Part shown: in pieces, positions 23,973 to 36,330 of the stretch | Layout of the letters: each line of letters starts with the position of its first letter | Position numbering within the stretch: the first letter of the stretch is position 1 | From: Whitmania pigra | Taxonomy: Eukaryota; Annelida; Clitellata; Hirudinida; Haemopidae | Direction: 5' to 3' | NCBI GenBank assembly: GCA_021613335.1 | Contig: JAJTWR010000302.1 | Span: forward strand, 668,501 to 732,500 | Length of the DNA: 64,000 nucleotides | The notes under the pieces: generated by a model | What the model was told of the DNA's origin: nothing | Seen by the model: the letters and a program-made list of their open reading frames with translations, nothing else | Databases searched by the model: none | Position numbers and translations under genes: made by a program

Positions 23973-25082
23973 TAATAATAATACTAATAGTTCTTTTATA
24001 TTGTGCCTAAATATAGCATCAGGTATTATGACAACAATGTTGATATCCCTAATGAGGTAAAGAAGTAATAGTTAGAAATGATGATTGGCAAAGTGAATAT
24101 CAGCTTAGCCATCCTAATGGGTTAACTACTCACATCATCATCATCATCCTGTTGTTGGTCACTCTTTGCAGCAGACGACTGCTTGTCGTCGTTGTCGGAT
24201 TGTTTGTCATCGTCTGCAACGTCTCCCTCTTCGTTCAGCTTCCTCTTTTTGGCATTTTCTTTGTTCGCCGATTCGTCATCGCTTTTTCGTTTTTCTATCG
24301 GCTTGGCGGTTTTGTCCTTCCCTTCGTCGTCGTCACCATCTTCTTCGTCGTCTTCATCTTCGTCATCATTGTCATTATCACTCTTGGTAGCTTTTTGAAG
24401 AAATTTGTCAAAATTAATATTTCGTCATTAAACGTCATGCCGAACGTGACTCGGTCGACGTTGGCTTCATACCGTTGGGGTTGTTGTTGCTGTCATCGTC
24501 ATCATCATCGATGTCGTCGTCGTCATCTTCGGCATCGCTGTTGAGTTTGAAGTCGCTGTCGTCAGAACTGTCCTCGAGCGAGCCAAAATCAATCTGCATC
24601 AAGTGAGGCTTGACCAGCTTCACTTGCCTCTTCTTTGGGTCCCTTTGCACTGGGAAAACAAAAACGTCACCATTATTATGATGCTGTTAGGATGTAGCTA
24701 GTTTTAATAAAGTACTGGTAAAAACAAGCTTTAAGCAGCTTTAAGATAAAAATAAAATAACTAAATAAGACTTTCATGACATTGTTAAGTTTTGATTTGT
24801 TAGAGTGGGTTGTAAGATTTGTCTCATTTCAGTTTATTGTTATTATATTATTTATAAGAAAACTTGATTGAAAAATCGGCGTTAATAAAATAATCGCCTG
24901 ATGTTTTGATTTCCTGGTCGTTCAATAAAAGATGAGGTATTAACAACTTGGTTTAGTTGAAAACGTAAACAAACCAGTCACCTAAGCTAAATTAAATGAA
25001 CGCGTTACTAACTCATGGCTTTGTACAAAAATTCAACATTTTTATCAACATCCATTTCATTCCCTCCATTTCTGCCGCTCAT
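17512..25082 (-). CDS. PHF14: PHF14, PHD-finger chromatin protein
   Basis: Nuclear histone H3 reader. Twenty-one exons join in phase: 25082-25013, 24649-24473, 24390-24134, 23886-23819, 23696-23641, 23309-23209, 22932-22877, 22770-22659, 22345-22251, 21880-21832, 21560-21420, 21080-21005, 20827-20736, 20507-20429, 20349-20243, 20039-19944, 19805-19708, 19406-19275, 19010-18857, 18434-18369, 18186-17512, giving 918 residues (human about 890-950). RQVK followed by SSDDSDFK matches the PHF14 N-terminus, then an acidic, Lys-rich stretch. PHD1 runs about 181-243 (CSVCLGD, ECDNCHETVHE, WFCDACK). The zinc knuckle and extended PHD run about 245-345 (CELCPN, WVHLICALY, CSLCEDPRF). A coiled coil follows at 476-545 and PHD2 at about 577-625 (CAVCK, YHLDCLDPPLTRMPKKTK). 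Exon 21 is acidic and Ser-rich and ends SDDDDDEDSQ. The last vertebrate PHD is not seen. AATAAA overlaps the stop. Confidence 0.95.
19616..19670. repeat. (AAT)n array
   Basis: AAT triplets in the PHF14 intron between exons 17 and 18 (transcript order). Confidence 0.9.
22190..22250 (+). mobile_element. tRNA-like fragment abutting PHF14 exon 9
   Basis: TGGCATGCAGCTGG (A-box-like, 22194-22207) and GGTTCAAAACC (B-box-like, 22237-22247) are spaced as in a tRNA head. The fragment ends at the PHF14 5' splice site (exon end 22251), so the complement of the B box forms the start of the intron. Weak call: only two motifs. Confidence 0.3.
22418..22575. repeat. 52-bp tandem repeat, three units
   Basis: Units starting ATTAGGGAAAAATGATATAA recur at 22418, 22470 and 22522. 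PHF14 intron 8. Confidence 0.93.
22966..23205. repeat. (AAT)n array with higher-order pattern
   Basis: AAT triplets punctuated by AATAGC at regular spacing and by TATTATTAATAATA fold-backs, ending in ATCATCATCATCAC beside PHF14 exon 6. On the transcript strand the intron begins GTTAGTGATGATGATG. Confidence 0.9.
23715..23985. repeat. (AAT)n arrays
   Basis: Two AAT arrays (about 23720-23755 and 23928-23985) in PHF14 introns flanking exon 4. Confidence 0.85.
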
Positions 25083-26633
25083 GTTTGCCTTGATAGGTAT
25101 CGCAAACAATTTTTAGTTGTTCAAATCCAATATCGTCCACTTTATTATCAAGTTCCAGCGTCGTAATGAAAGTTTGAAAGTAACTTTTATTATAATTCGT
25201 ATATGTTTTACGTTTTTATTAGGGTTTTAAAAGTAGCTATTATTACTACAAATATTTAGATAATTAGCTGAAATTGCTTAGAATGTGGTAATTTTATTGA
25301 ACTTTTCAGGATATATTAATTAAATAAAATTATTTTTAACGTAATTGTAAATGTTTCAAATAAAATTTATTTGTGACACATTACGGAATTCTATATTTAG
25401 AAAGCTCTTTTCCTGAAATGCTGATAATGCGAATTTCATCTTATGATTTGTGTAACAACTGAATGAATAGCAGACAATCTAAATCCAGTCAAAAAACTTA
25501 TTACTCTAGTTAGAAATTACTAGCTTCTTCGAGTCCCTAGTCTAGTTCAAAATTGATGTCTTGAATGATGTCTAAAATAAATAATTATTTCAGCGTAAGG
25601 ATGGAATAAACTAGATAAAGAAACCATCAATAAGGAAACGGTAAATAAATTTAAGATATACTTAGGTAAATTTGGTTATTAGAAAAAAAAATGATTATTA
25701 CACATATCCAGGTCTTCTTAACCACTACAAATAATTATGTTATGTTATGTGTTTGTCGTTTTGGACAATTTGTGTGAAGACTGATAGTCACCTGTTACAA
25801 GATATTACTTGGGATATTGATTGGAATATTGAAAACGCTAAAATATTTAATGACGATTATCTATCATTCTCTTAATACAAGCTTAAACATGTGAAAATAA
25901 TCTTTGTGTCCATGTTATACCAGAGGCGTTTATCATTTGTTCAGATTGATAGGTTTAAAATTTTGAATTACATAACTGTAATGTCTTAAAGATACTTTAA
26001 AGCATTCAATAAAAGTAATAAAATAATATGCTAACATTTAAAGTTATTTTGTAACGATTGTAGGAAATTCGGTTGTAATTCTTTTTCGACTACTATAGCA
26101 ATGATTTCATAACAAGTGTTAAATTAAACTAGTGCATTTTTAATTAAAAAATATTTTTGGTTATTACCTTTTAACAAAAATACTACAATTTTTATTTTAT
26201 TTTTTCATGAGCTAAATCTGTCAGCAAGCTGAGCTGGTATTATTCAAAGCGAAATCTGGAGTCTATGTTTTATGAACCACTGCTTTTTGTTTTACGCATT
26301 TTGTTGGATTATTTTATTTTTAGCGGGCATTTCTGGGTTTATTTGATAGTCGTCTGTTATAGTTATGGTTAGTTTTAATGTTTGCCACGAAATGGTGCTG
26401 TATAAATGACGCATTTAATTTCTCGATCGGATTTTCGTTTCCAAGAGATGATCTGGTCAACTGGGATCATAAAAAGTTAAATGTAAACGATTTCAGCTTT
26501 CTAGCTTTCTAGTAATTTATAAGGACGTTAATTGTGTTTAACGTCGTCTCTGAGTTGAGATATTATTCGCGTCCAGGTAAAGAAGTGCTAGAAACGTAAA
26601 CTGTGTAGGCGTTACATTCGGAAAAGACCAACC
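25083..26633. other. Divergent PHF14 / liprin-alpha intergenic region
   Basis: 1.55 kb between two divergent start codons. AT-rich, with no tandem array, which is unusual for this window. Presumably holds both promoters and 5' leaders; no motif could be assigned. Confidence 0.5.
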
Positions 26634-29600
26634 ATGTGTGACGTCCTGCCGACCATCAACGAAGACGGACCCTGCTTAGAGGGTCGCGAGAGCGGGGAGT
26701 ACATGGACGAGGAGGACTGCTCGTCAGGGGAGGACAACGTTCACGACCTGGAAAGAATGGTGGAAAACATGGTGGAGGAGAAGGAAAAACTTCTGGAAAG
26801 TCTCCGAGAAACGCAGGACGAGCTGACTGTTGCCAACCAAGAGCTGCAGGAGCTGAGGAGGGAGAGGGACGCCCTGACGAAGCAGTTGTACTCGACGCAG
26901 CCGCAAGAGGTCGTCAGTCTCTGCAAGGAAGTCACCCTGCTCCAGGAACAGGTCTTGGAGAAGGATGAGGAGATCGGGGAGTTGAAGGCCGAACGAAGCA
27001 ACACGAAGGTTTGCATTTTTTGAAGACGTTTCGGGCATTTTGGTTTTCTTTCGTCGGCACGAGCTGCGGACGGAGTCTGTGCTGAGCTTGCTCCGGTTCG
27101 AATGTATTCGATTCGTAACGACGGGGCATTTTTGTGGTGAATAACTGTGGATGACTGACCGACCGGATGCATTGTTCGAGTGAATTTCTGGCTGTGGTTT
27201 CTTTGGAGGCATTGCACGACTGGTCGCGTTGGTGTGTGGGAATATTGTAATTGGCAGTGTTCAAGGAATGTGAATGTGAAAGGGATGTGACATTTCATGC
27301 ACACAAATGTCTTATAGTATTTTATAGTTTCTCATCTTCATCCTCCCAACAACCCGTTCTTTGGGTTGTTTGATGCGATTAATTAGGCTCAGTTATGATC
27401 TCAGACCAGGATGATCTTTTTATTATAACGTTGTAATCATTTAATATTACAACAATGAATGCTAATTAATGATTTATTATAATTTATTAATAGTTTACTA
27501 TAATTAGCCTGAGGTGACATGGTGATGATGGTGGTGGTCTTGCGCACGTCATTGTTTAGTATTTATAATGATTAAATGCCTCTCCGGGTTTATACGATTT
27601 TATTTTTTATTGCCACAATCCCAAGGAAAACGTACGATATAAACATAAAATTATCATTGGTCAGAGGCTCCCACTTTTTGAGTGACCCACAACAGAAGAT
27701 GCTACATTTTTTATGGAAACAATAACCGCAAAGATTTCATTTTGAGGGCAATAAAAAATGGCACACATGAGATTCTTCCTCGTTATCTAGTTATTTGGTC
27801 AAAGTCCGTTACATAACTAAGACAATTTTGGCAAAACAAGGTCTTTAGCAATAATAACTGTTATCATATATTACAATAATAATAATAATTATTTTTACCT
27901 ATAACAATAATGAATATTAATATTATTATCTATAACAACAATAATGAATGAATAATAATAATTATTATTGTTATTATAATAATTTATCCGATTGGACAGT
28001 TTTCTGCTAAGTTGAAGAGCGTATTTGTAATTTGAGTCGTTTCGAAGGAGTAAATGATCACGTCGACTGCTCGGAGATTTTATTCGCTGCTGGAGTTGTT
28101 CTCGATTCTGTTTTAAACGTATCACGAGGGAGGTGTTAACAAGGAGATGAAGACAAAGGTGACAATGGTGATAATAACAACAACTACGATGATGAAGATG
28201 AAGGTGACAATGGTGATGATGATGACTACGATGATGAAGACGAAGGTGACAATGGTGATGATGATGACTACGATGATGAAGACGAAGGTGACAATGGTGA
28301 TGATGATGACTACGATGATGAAGACGAAGGTGACAATGGTGATGATGATGACTACGATGATGAAGACGAAGGTGACGACGGCGATGATGACGCCGACTAC
28401 GACGATGAAAATGATGACAACAGAGAGGACCTTCCCACCGGTGATGCCACAAGAATGGCAAGCTTTCACCTTTCCCTCGAGTTGATGGCTCGAGTTAACT
28501 GGTTAGAATTCACGAATATCAATCAGGAACCTCCTTGTTCCTCATTTGCATATCTATCCCCATTGCCGGAGCGGATGGATGGATGGATGGATTTCCGTGT
28601 CATAATGAAACTGAAGCGTTGTTGCTTGTTTGTGCCAGTAATCCTGCAACAGATCTTGTGTTCTTGTGAGCTTGCATTGGATTATGGATTGTGTTGCCTT
28701 TAATATTTAAGATGTCTGTTGTAGTGAGAATAATAATAATAATATTAATAATAATAATAATAATTAATAATAATAAATATAAATGTTTATTAATAACATC
28801 AAAAATTATATGTTTCCAATCATTATAATATCAATAATTATATATAATTCTATGCTAAAACACAAGGTAGATTCTTTATCTTAATGCGTGTCAAAAGTAA
28901 TGTTGAATGATTTAGACCGATAAAATACTTCAAAAATCAGTTCACGAGGCCTTGAGTTCAAATCCAACTCTTTCCCAGTGCTAATTTCCACCAAGGTGAC
29001 ATTCCTCCCTACCGAGATTACCGATTGATTGATTGATGGGCAAGCGGTTGAACGGTTTGATTGATCAAGGAGTGTGTCTGGTCTTAAATATTCCTTCAGG
29101 ATGATTAGATGCATTTTGGTCAGAGAAATTCTCTTTGCAAACATCCATCCATCAATCAATCCAGTGTACCTATACTTACGCTTACAATATGAAGGTTGCA
29201 AAACATATTTTTAAAAAAAAGCTGTCATCGTGTATTCTACATTGTTGTCGTTGGTTTCATTGAACACTCGAACAACAACAACGACATCAAAGTTAAATTA
29301 TCCTGCTAATTAATTCTTCCAACAGACTGCAGACTCAATTTAGTTTCTGTTGCCAAGGCTACGCTGTCTTGCAACCAATTGCCAATTATTAGGAAGCATT
29401 ATGTTTACACCATGTCACTCTTTTATGACGGGTTGTTATGACAAGGATAGATTGATGAGGATGACCAAGACGATGATGATGATGACGGCGTTAAGATTGT
29501 TTTTAATAATTATAATAATTAAAAGAATTTCAGTCGTATTTCAGTTGCATGCATTCTGAATTCACCCAATGCTGGCTACAAGCATTCAAAATGGTTATGA

Positions 29601-29693
29601 TAAAGATGTCATTACTTCGTAATTGTTATTACTTGCATAATATAATGTAATGGATATTATGACATCCATGAGTAATGAATTGTATTATTATTA

Positions 29694-29743
<50 letters not shown>

Positions 29744-29747
29744 GTTA

Positions 29748-29783
<36 letters not shown>

Positions 29784-32700
29784 GTCTTCCTAACAAAGCT
29801 TATTTCAATTATCAAATTGCTCAAGTCCTACTTATTATTATGCCTCAAACTGCTGCTCTTTCATGTTAATTTGCATAACTTATTCACCTCCCTGAACCCT
29901 AACCAGTCATAGGATGTGGAATTTTTAATTTTCCAGAAATAGTTTTAGCTATCTCTCTCTTTTAGCAGGCAATTCATTCATCGGTCGCTATTGAACGATA
30001 TCAACAGCTACATTCATCGGTGGTTCTCAATATTTCTGTTTCCTTTGGTTACTAGGGACTCGTCCTGATGTCGCTTGACTGGGGTGTGGGTGGGGTGTGT
30101 GAGGAATATATTATTGGAACTGTTGGAACTATTGGTCGGATGGTTTTTCAGGTTCGAAATATGTCGTCGTAACTAAGAGTTTTGAAGTCGTAAGAGGGCA
30201 TTGTCTTGGAAAGATTTTAGAAATAAATTTGATTTAATTGATGGATGAATGGATGGATGGATGGATAAATGGATGAGTGGATGCATGGATGGATGGATGA
30301 ATGAATGGATAAATGGATGACGAGGAAAAAAACCTCATGGCTGTTGACATTCTAATTTTTTTCATTTCCATCAAACTCTTTGATAAAAGATAACTACATT
30401 TCATATTATCCCCGTCCCTCAGGATGATGGAGATGATGGCGATGTAAATATGATGATTAAAAAATGACGATGATGATCTTGATGGTGATGAAGAAATGAT
30501 GATGATGATGATGAGTATGTTGATGAAAGCAACATGGACGATTGCACGTCTCATCCCTACTGCTTATCTTTGTTTGACCACTTGATTCGCCTTGCAAACC
30601 AGGAGATTCAACCGCATACCACCGTCTGCAAACCAGACTGTCGCCAGTGATGATGATGATGATGATGTTTATGATGCTGGTCATGATATCAGTCCTCATG
30701 ATGGTGATGATGATGATGATGACAGTTATGATGATGGCCGTGAATAGGCTATTGTGTCTGTGAGATATGGCCTTGGTAGATTATATCAAAATGAAGATAA
30801 GTGACTGCGATGACGACGACGACGACGATGATGATGATGATGATGACGATGATGATGATAATGATGATGATGATGATGATGATTGTGGTGGAGTTAGTTA
30901 GGATGATGATGATAATGCTGCTGTTGGCTCAGTCATCTGTGAAGAAGTTATCTCAATAAGCGGACATTAAGCATAATTGAAATATTATTCGTTTTTTAAT
31001 CGCATTACATTTCTGCCTTCGGACAATTCTGCCTGTGTTTCCTTTTGATTCAAGAATTGGGTCAAGTCATGACCTCTGCTGACCTTCAGAGATAAAAATA
31101 ACTCTGCTCTGCTGAGCAGAACGATGAATTAAAAGTTTTGTGTACTAGCTGAGTGGGACAAAGGGAGACAGCATTTCTTCATTGATGATGATGATGATGA
31201 TGATGGTGATGGTGATGATGGTGGTGGTGATGGTGATGATGATGATGGTGGTGATGGTGATGATGATGACGATGATGATGATGATGATGATGGTGGTGAT
31301 GATGATGATGATGATGATAACGACGACGGTGATGATGATGATGATGGTGGTGGCAGCACTGATGAATTAATGGTTAATTCTTAACTTGCCAAATTTTTTA
31401 ATTTATCTCTGAAGGTGTTGCTTATGACTGCCCAGTTCAGTTGAAATCCTGATGAGAGACATCACTGACACTGTTGAGTAGCTTTGGGTACATCGCATGA
31501 CTGGATCCCTCTGATGTAACTGTTGAAGACCAGCCACTTGATAAATGATTGGGTGAATGAATGAATGGATGAATGGATGGATGGATGGATGGATGGATGA
31601 ATGATTGGGTGAATGAATGAATGGATGGATGGATGGATGGATGGATGGATGAATGAATGAGCGAAATTTAGTAACCAGCTTGTAGAACGATGGAATGAAT
31701 TGGTCAAACAAATGCCAAGCCTTGATTTGCAGATCAAGAAACTCAAACCAGAACCACCAGTCTCCGAACTCTGCTTTGCTTCTCTTTGTGGCATTCTGAG
31801 ATGAAGATTTATCTCTCCGCCACTGCTTGGGTAATCTCCATAGCGACCTGCTCCACCCACACAAATGACTTCATAAGACGGGATGTCGTCCGTCATGGTG
31901 GCGTGTGTGTTTGTGTGTGTGTTTGTGTGTGTGTTTGTGTGTGTGTGTGTGAGGTGTGACGTGTTGATTGACTGACTGGGTGAGCGGGTTTCCTGGATGG
32001 ATGGTTGGATGGATGGATGGATGGATGGATGGATGGATGGATGGATGGATGGATGGGGGGATGAGTGAAGTGTTTCAGAATGGTATCCAATTTTGTTTAC
32101 ATCTGCAGGGTTCACCGTGAGCTGATAGGTGGATATTTATGGTGTTTTTGTGTTTTCTTTCTTTTTTTTTATTATAAATTCTCAGGTGGTCTGAGCGTTT
32201 AATAAAACATACATCCATCTTCGTTGATTTATTCGCTCACTCGTTCATCCTCCCTTGGGTTCATCCATTCATTTATCCATCCATCCATCCATCCATTTGT
32301 TCATACATCCATCCATCCATCAATCCATTTGTTCATCCATCCATCCATTTCTTCATCAATCCATTTGTTAATCCACTTTTAAATTAATCAATCTCAGCTT
32401 CTCCTGGAGCACCTGGAATGTCTGGTCGCACGTCACGAGAAGTCTCTGAGGATGACGGTGGTGAAGAGACAGTCGTCCGCCAGCGGTGGAGTTTCCAGTG
32501 AGGTGGAAGTGCTGAAGGCTCTCAAGTCGCTCTTCGAACACCATAAGGCCCTCGACGAGAAGGTTAGGGCGGTGCTGATGATGATGATGATGATGGAGGT
32601 GGTTGTGATGATGATGATGATGCTGTCATGACTATGGTGGTTGTGATGATGATGATGGTGGTGGTCATTGTGATGGTGGCTACGATGATGGTGGTTGTGA

Positions 32701-33555
32701 TAATAATGATAGTGATGATGATGATGATGATTGTGGTAGTGGGGATGACGTTGATGTTGGCACATGTCCCAGATGGAGGACTTACTAATCCATTGCACCG
32801 AATTGTAAGTAAGTACGCCCGGGTTAATTACTCACACGTAATTATGTAATTATAATATTTGTAAGTGAGTATTTATACCCAGCTACATGATACAAGTTCT
32901 CGCTCTCTCTCTCTTTGTGTATCTTGTATCTGCATTCGTATCAACATTCATCATTATCACAATCACCATGCCACCTCATTTCCATTAATTTCGATTTCCT
33001 TTCCTTCCAGCTGAGGCAAAGGTTAAAGGTCGCGGTGGAAAGGATAGCTCAACTGGAAGAGGAGCTCATATTCGCCAACAACGAGGTCGTTGATCTATCT
33101 TCATTGTCAAATGTACTCAATTTATGTAGCGCACATGCGATGCCGTCAGAGGCGATTATTGCTGGCCATTTATGTAGAGCGCTCAGTTCCCAAAGGGCGC
33201 TTGTGGGGGTGCAGACTGGGCAGTGCAAACACCGTTGCTTTGCCGACGGTGTTGTTGTCGTCGTGGTCATCATCGTCATCATCACCATCATCATCGTCAT
33301 CATCACCACCATCACCATCATCATCGTCATCATCACCACCATCACCATCATCATCGTCATCATCATCGTCATCATTTTCATAAAAGCCGTAATGGCGTGA
33401 TGGACAATGCATCCCCTTTTAATCAGCCACGAAATGCCTGCCGGAGCTCAAGTTCTCTCACTCGTCTGACTAATTCCTGTCATTTCCCCTCCTTCCCTAA
33501 GCCGTCAGCAGCAGGTTCATCGTCATCATCATCATCATCATTCTAATCATCGGCG

Positions 33556-33586
<31 letters not shown>

Positions 33587-34212
33587 TCTGATCATCGGCG
33601 TCATCATCATCATCATCCTCATCATCATCATCATCATTCTAATCATCGGCGTCATCATTATCATCATCATCATCGGCGGCTTCATTTAAAAGTCGTCGTC
33701 ATCCGCCTCCTTACTTTGTACACTTCAGAGAGATTCACCATTTATCGGACGCAGAACCGATCTCAAGTGTAATGATAATAACGATGACGACGATGACGAT
33801 GATGATGATGATGATGATGACGCCGATGATGATGACGACGACGACGACGATGATGATGGTTGTGTTGATTAAGAATGGCAATTTCCAAGCGCAAACAAGC
33901 TCTGATTCTCGTGTTGATGTTCTGAATCCTCTTTCCAAGACATTCCCACAGCTCGAAAGAAAATGGATTTTGACCACCACCATCATCATCATCATCGCTG
34001 TCGTTATCATCATCATTGTCATCATCATCATCATCATTGTCGTCATCATCGTTTTCCAATAGCACTGCAGAATATGGCGTGAATGACTAATACTACCAAT
34101 TAACCTGTTAACCACCGTGAACGTCAACATAATTGCAGTTATTGAGTTAATATTAATTACTGGGACCACGATTATCAATGATAATGATAATAATTTATTA
34201 TTATTATTATTA

Positions 34213-34256
<44 letters not shown>

Positions 34257-36286
34257 GTTTTTGTTGGGAACAGCTCTTCCAGTATCGAGAATTGGAGATG
34301 AAGTCTAAAGGAGCACCAGACGATGACCTCGACCCTGCCAAGTCTGACCTCTCGCAACGAGACGCCTCCAGAAAGGTCATCATCGTTTGACTATCTTTAT
34401 TTATTAGCTAATTAATTAAATGGAATGATATAATAATAACAATTAATTAATGATGTAGCTATTGCGCTTATTAGAATTATTATTATTAACATTTAATATT
34501 AATATTTTTTATTAACATTGTTAGTAATATTTATAACATCTCGGTATCGTGTTGTTATGAACGGTTTTAGTTTAATAGTTAATTATGCGAGTAGTTAGTT
34601 TGGGTGGAGTTTCGTTGGCAGCTCATGAATATTCAATGAGCACCTGTATTGCTGTAGGAGTGCAGTGAATGTTGTGTCGGACGAGGGTCTCTGTGTGCAT
34701 TTGTTTGAATTAATTTTGTTTTAAGTAAATGGAGAATGTAATATTAATCACTGCAGATTATATAATATTATAATTTTATTCGTGATTGTAATATTATAAT
34801 TTTATTCGTGATTGTAATATTATAATTATATTCATGATTGTTATACTTAAAGATACAAAATGTACTTGTACTTAAGAGAGAAAACCCTATGAATTGATGT
34901 GTTTGATTGACACATACGATTAATACATCCGATTAATGCATCTGATTAATGCATCCGATTGACGCACCCGATTAATGCGTCTGATTGATACATCTGATTG
35001 ATGCATCTGATTGATACATCTGATTGGTGCATCTGAAAACTGGTTGACACTATGGGTGAGTGATCATCTAGTTTTCCAACAATGAGTCAATTTTATGCTC
35101 AAGTCGTGGACATCCTCATTGCCAAAGTGCTTTCATAACGTAAATTCCCACCTGATTGATCCATCGATTGATTGACTGAGTGATCGAATGAGCCAACGAA
35201 TGACAAACTCAAAGATGTCATCGAGAAATATAATGAGGAGTTATAAGATGAAGACATCGATAATGGCACAACTCCACTGAACCACACTTGGCAATCTTTT
35301 TTAAGTCATCATTTTGATGACTCAGAAGTAAACAGTGTACTCACTGGTCCACTATTTAATAAGCTGTTGATGCTGATCCAATCAACCCTCAATTACCTGC
35401 CTGTGCATCTGTCAGTACCTGTTCCTGGTCTTAATTACACGTCGTAATTCAGCTTCGTTTACGATTACATTGTAATCAACCTCAACGGATAGGTTTTCGA
35501 CTTAACTCGCTGCATGACCCACGATTGCTTAATCCGGCCGTAATAATGTCGTGACCTGTTCTAATTCCCTGCTGTTTCTTTTCATCTCTTTCTGTTGCCA
35601 TGTTTAGTTTGTTATTAAAATTTTTTTTATGTGTTTATGTGTAAATCTTTGAGACTGGTCCAGAGGAACACACACCCGAGTATCACCATGGACAAACCCT
35701 CACCCCCCTTTGGTCGACCGATTATTTTCCAACATTTAATTTTAAATATCTTCTCATATCGTCTTCAATGCATTTATCGACTTTATAGTTCATTATTTCG
35801 AGACAAAAGTCTGGCAACTCTTTTGTACTCGGTTTATTGGAAGGGAGCTGGCTATTCACCTGGTGGGCGATAAAATAAAATAATATGATGATAATAATAG
35901 ATGGATAATTATGGAAAGTATAATTGTTGTGAGGAGGAAGATGATGGTGATGATAGTGGTGATGATGGTGATGGTGATGATGATAATAAAGACTGACCAC
36001 AATCTAGTGAATATTCCGACTGAGACATGAGGCAAAGAAGTGAAGAGGCATGAATGAATGAATGAATGAAAGAATTATTGAATGAATTATTGAGTCTCAA
36101 TGAGCTTTGAATTCACATGCGTTGAATTGAACTGGAAGCATAATCCAGCATGTTGATTGTGATTCGATGAATGATGATGCATTATTTTTTGTGGAAGAGT
36201 ATTCTTAATGCCTGAGAAGCTAGCCTGCTAAGGTATGCCTGGCATCTCAGATTTCTCAGAATAAAGTTATTAATGATAATAATAAC

Positions 36287-36330
<44 letters not shown>

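Noticed and set aside
26724..27304. Long minus-strand frames over liprin exon 1
   Set aside because: Antisense shadows; the plus frame has the liprin start motif and coiled-coil heptads.
28122..28485. Long hydrophobic or Met-rich frames
   Set aside because: Products of the 42-bp GAT-rich minisatellite in liprin intron 1; no start context or family likeness.
28920..29000. TTGAGTTCAAATCCAAC as a tRNA B box
   Set aside because: No A box at a suitable distance and no cloverleaf; probably chance or an eroded SINE.
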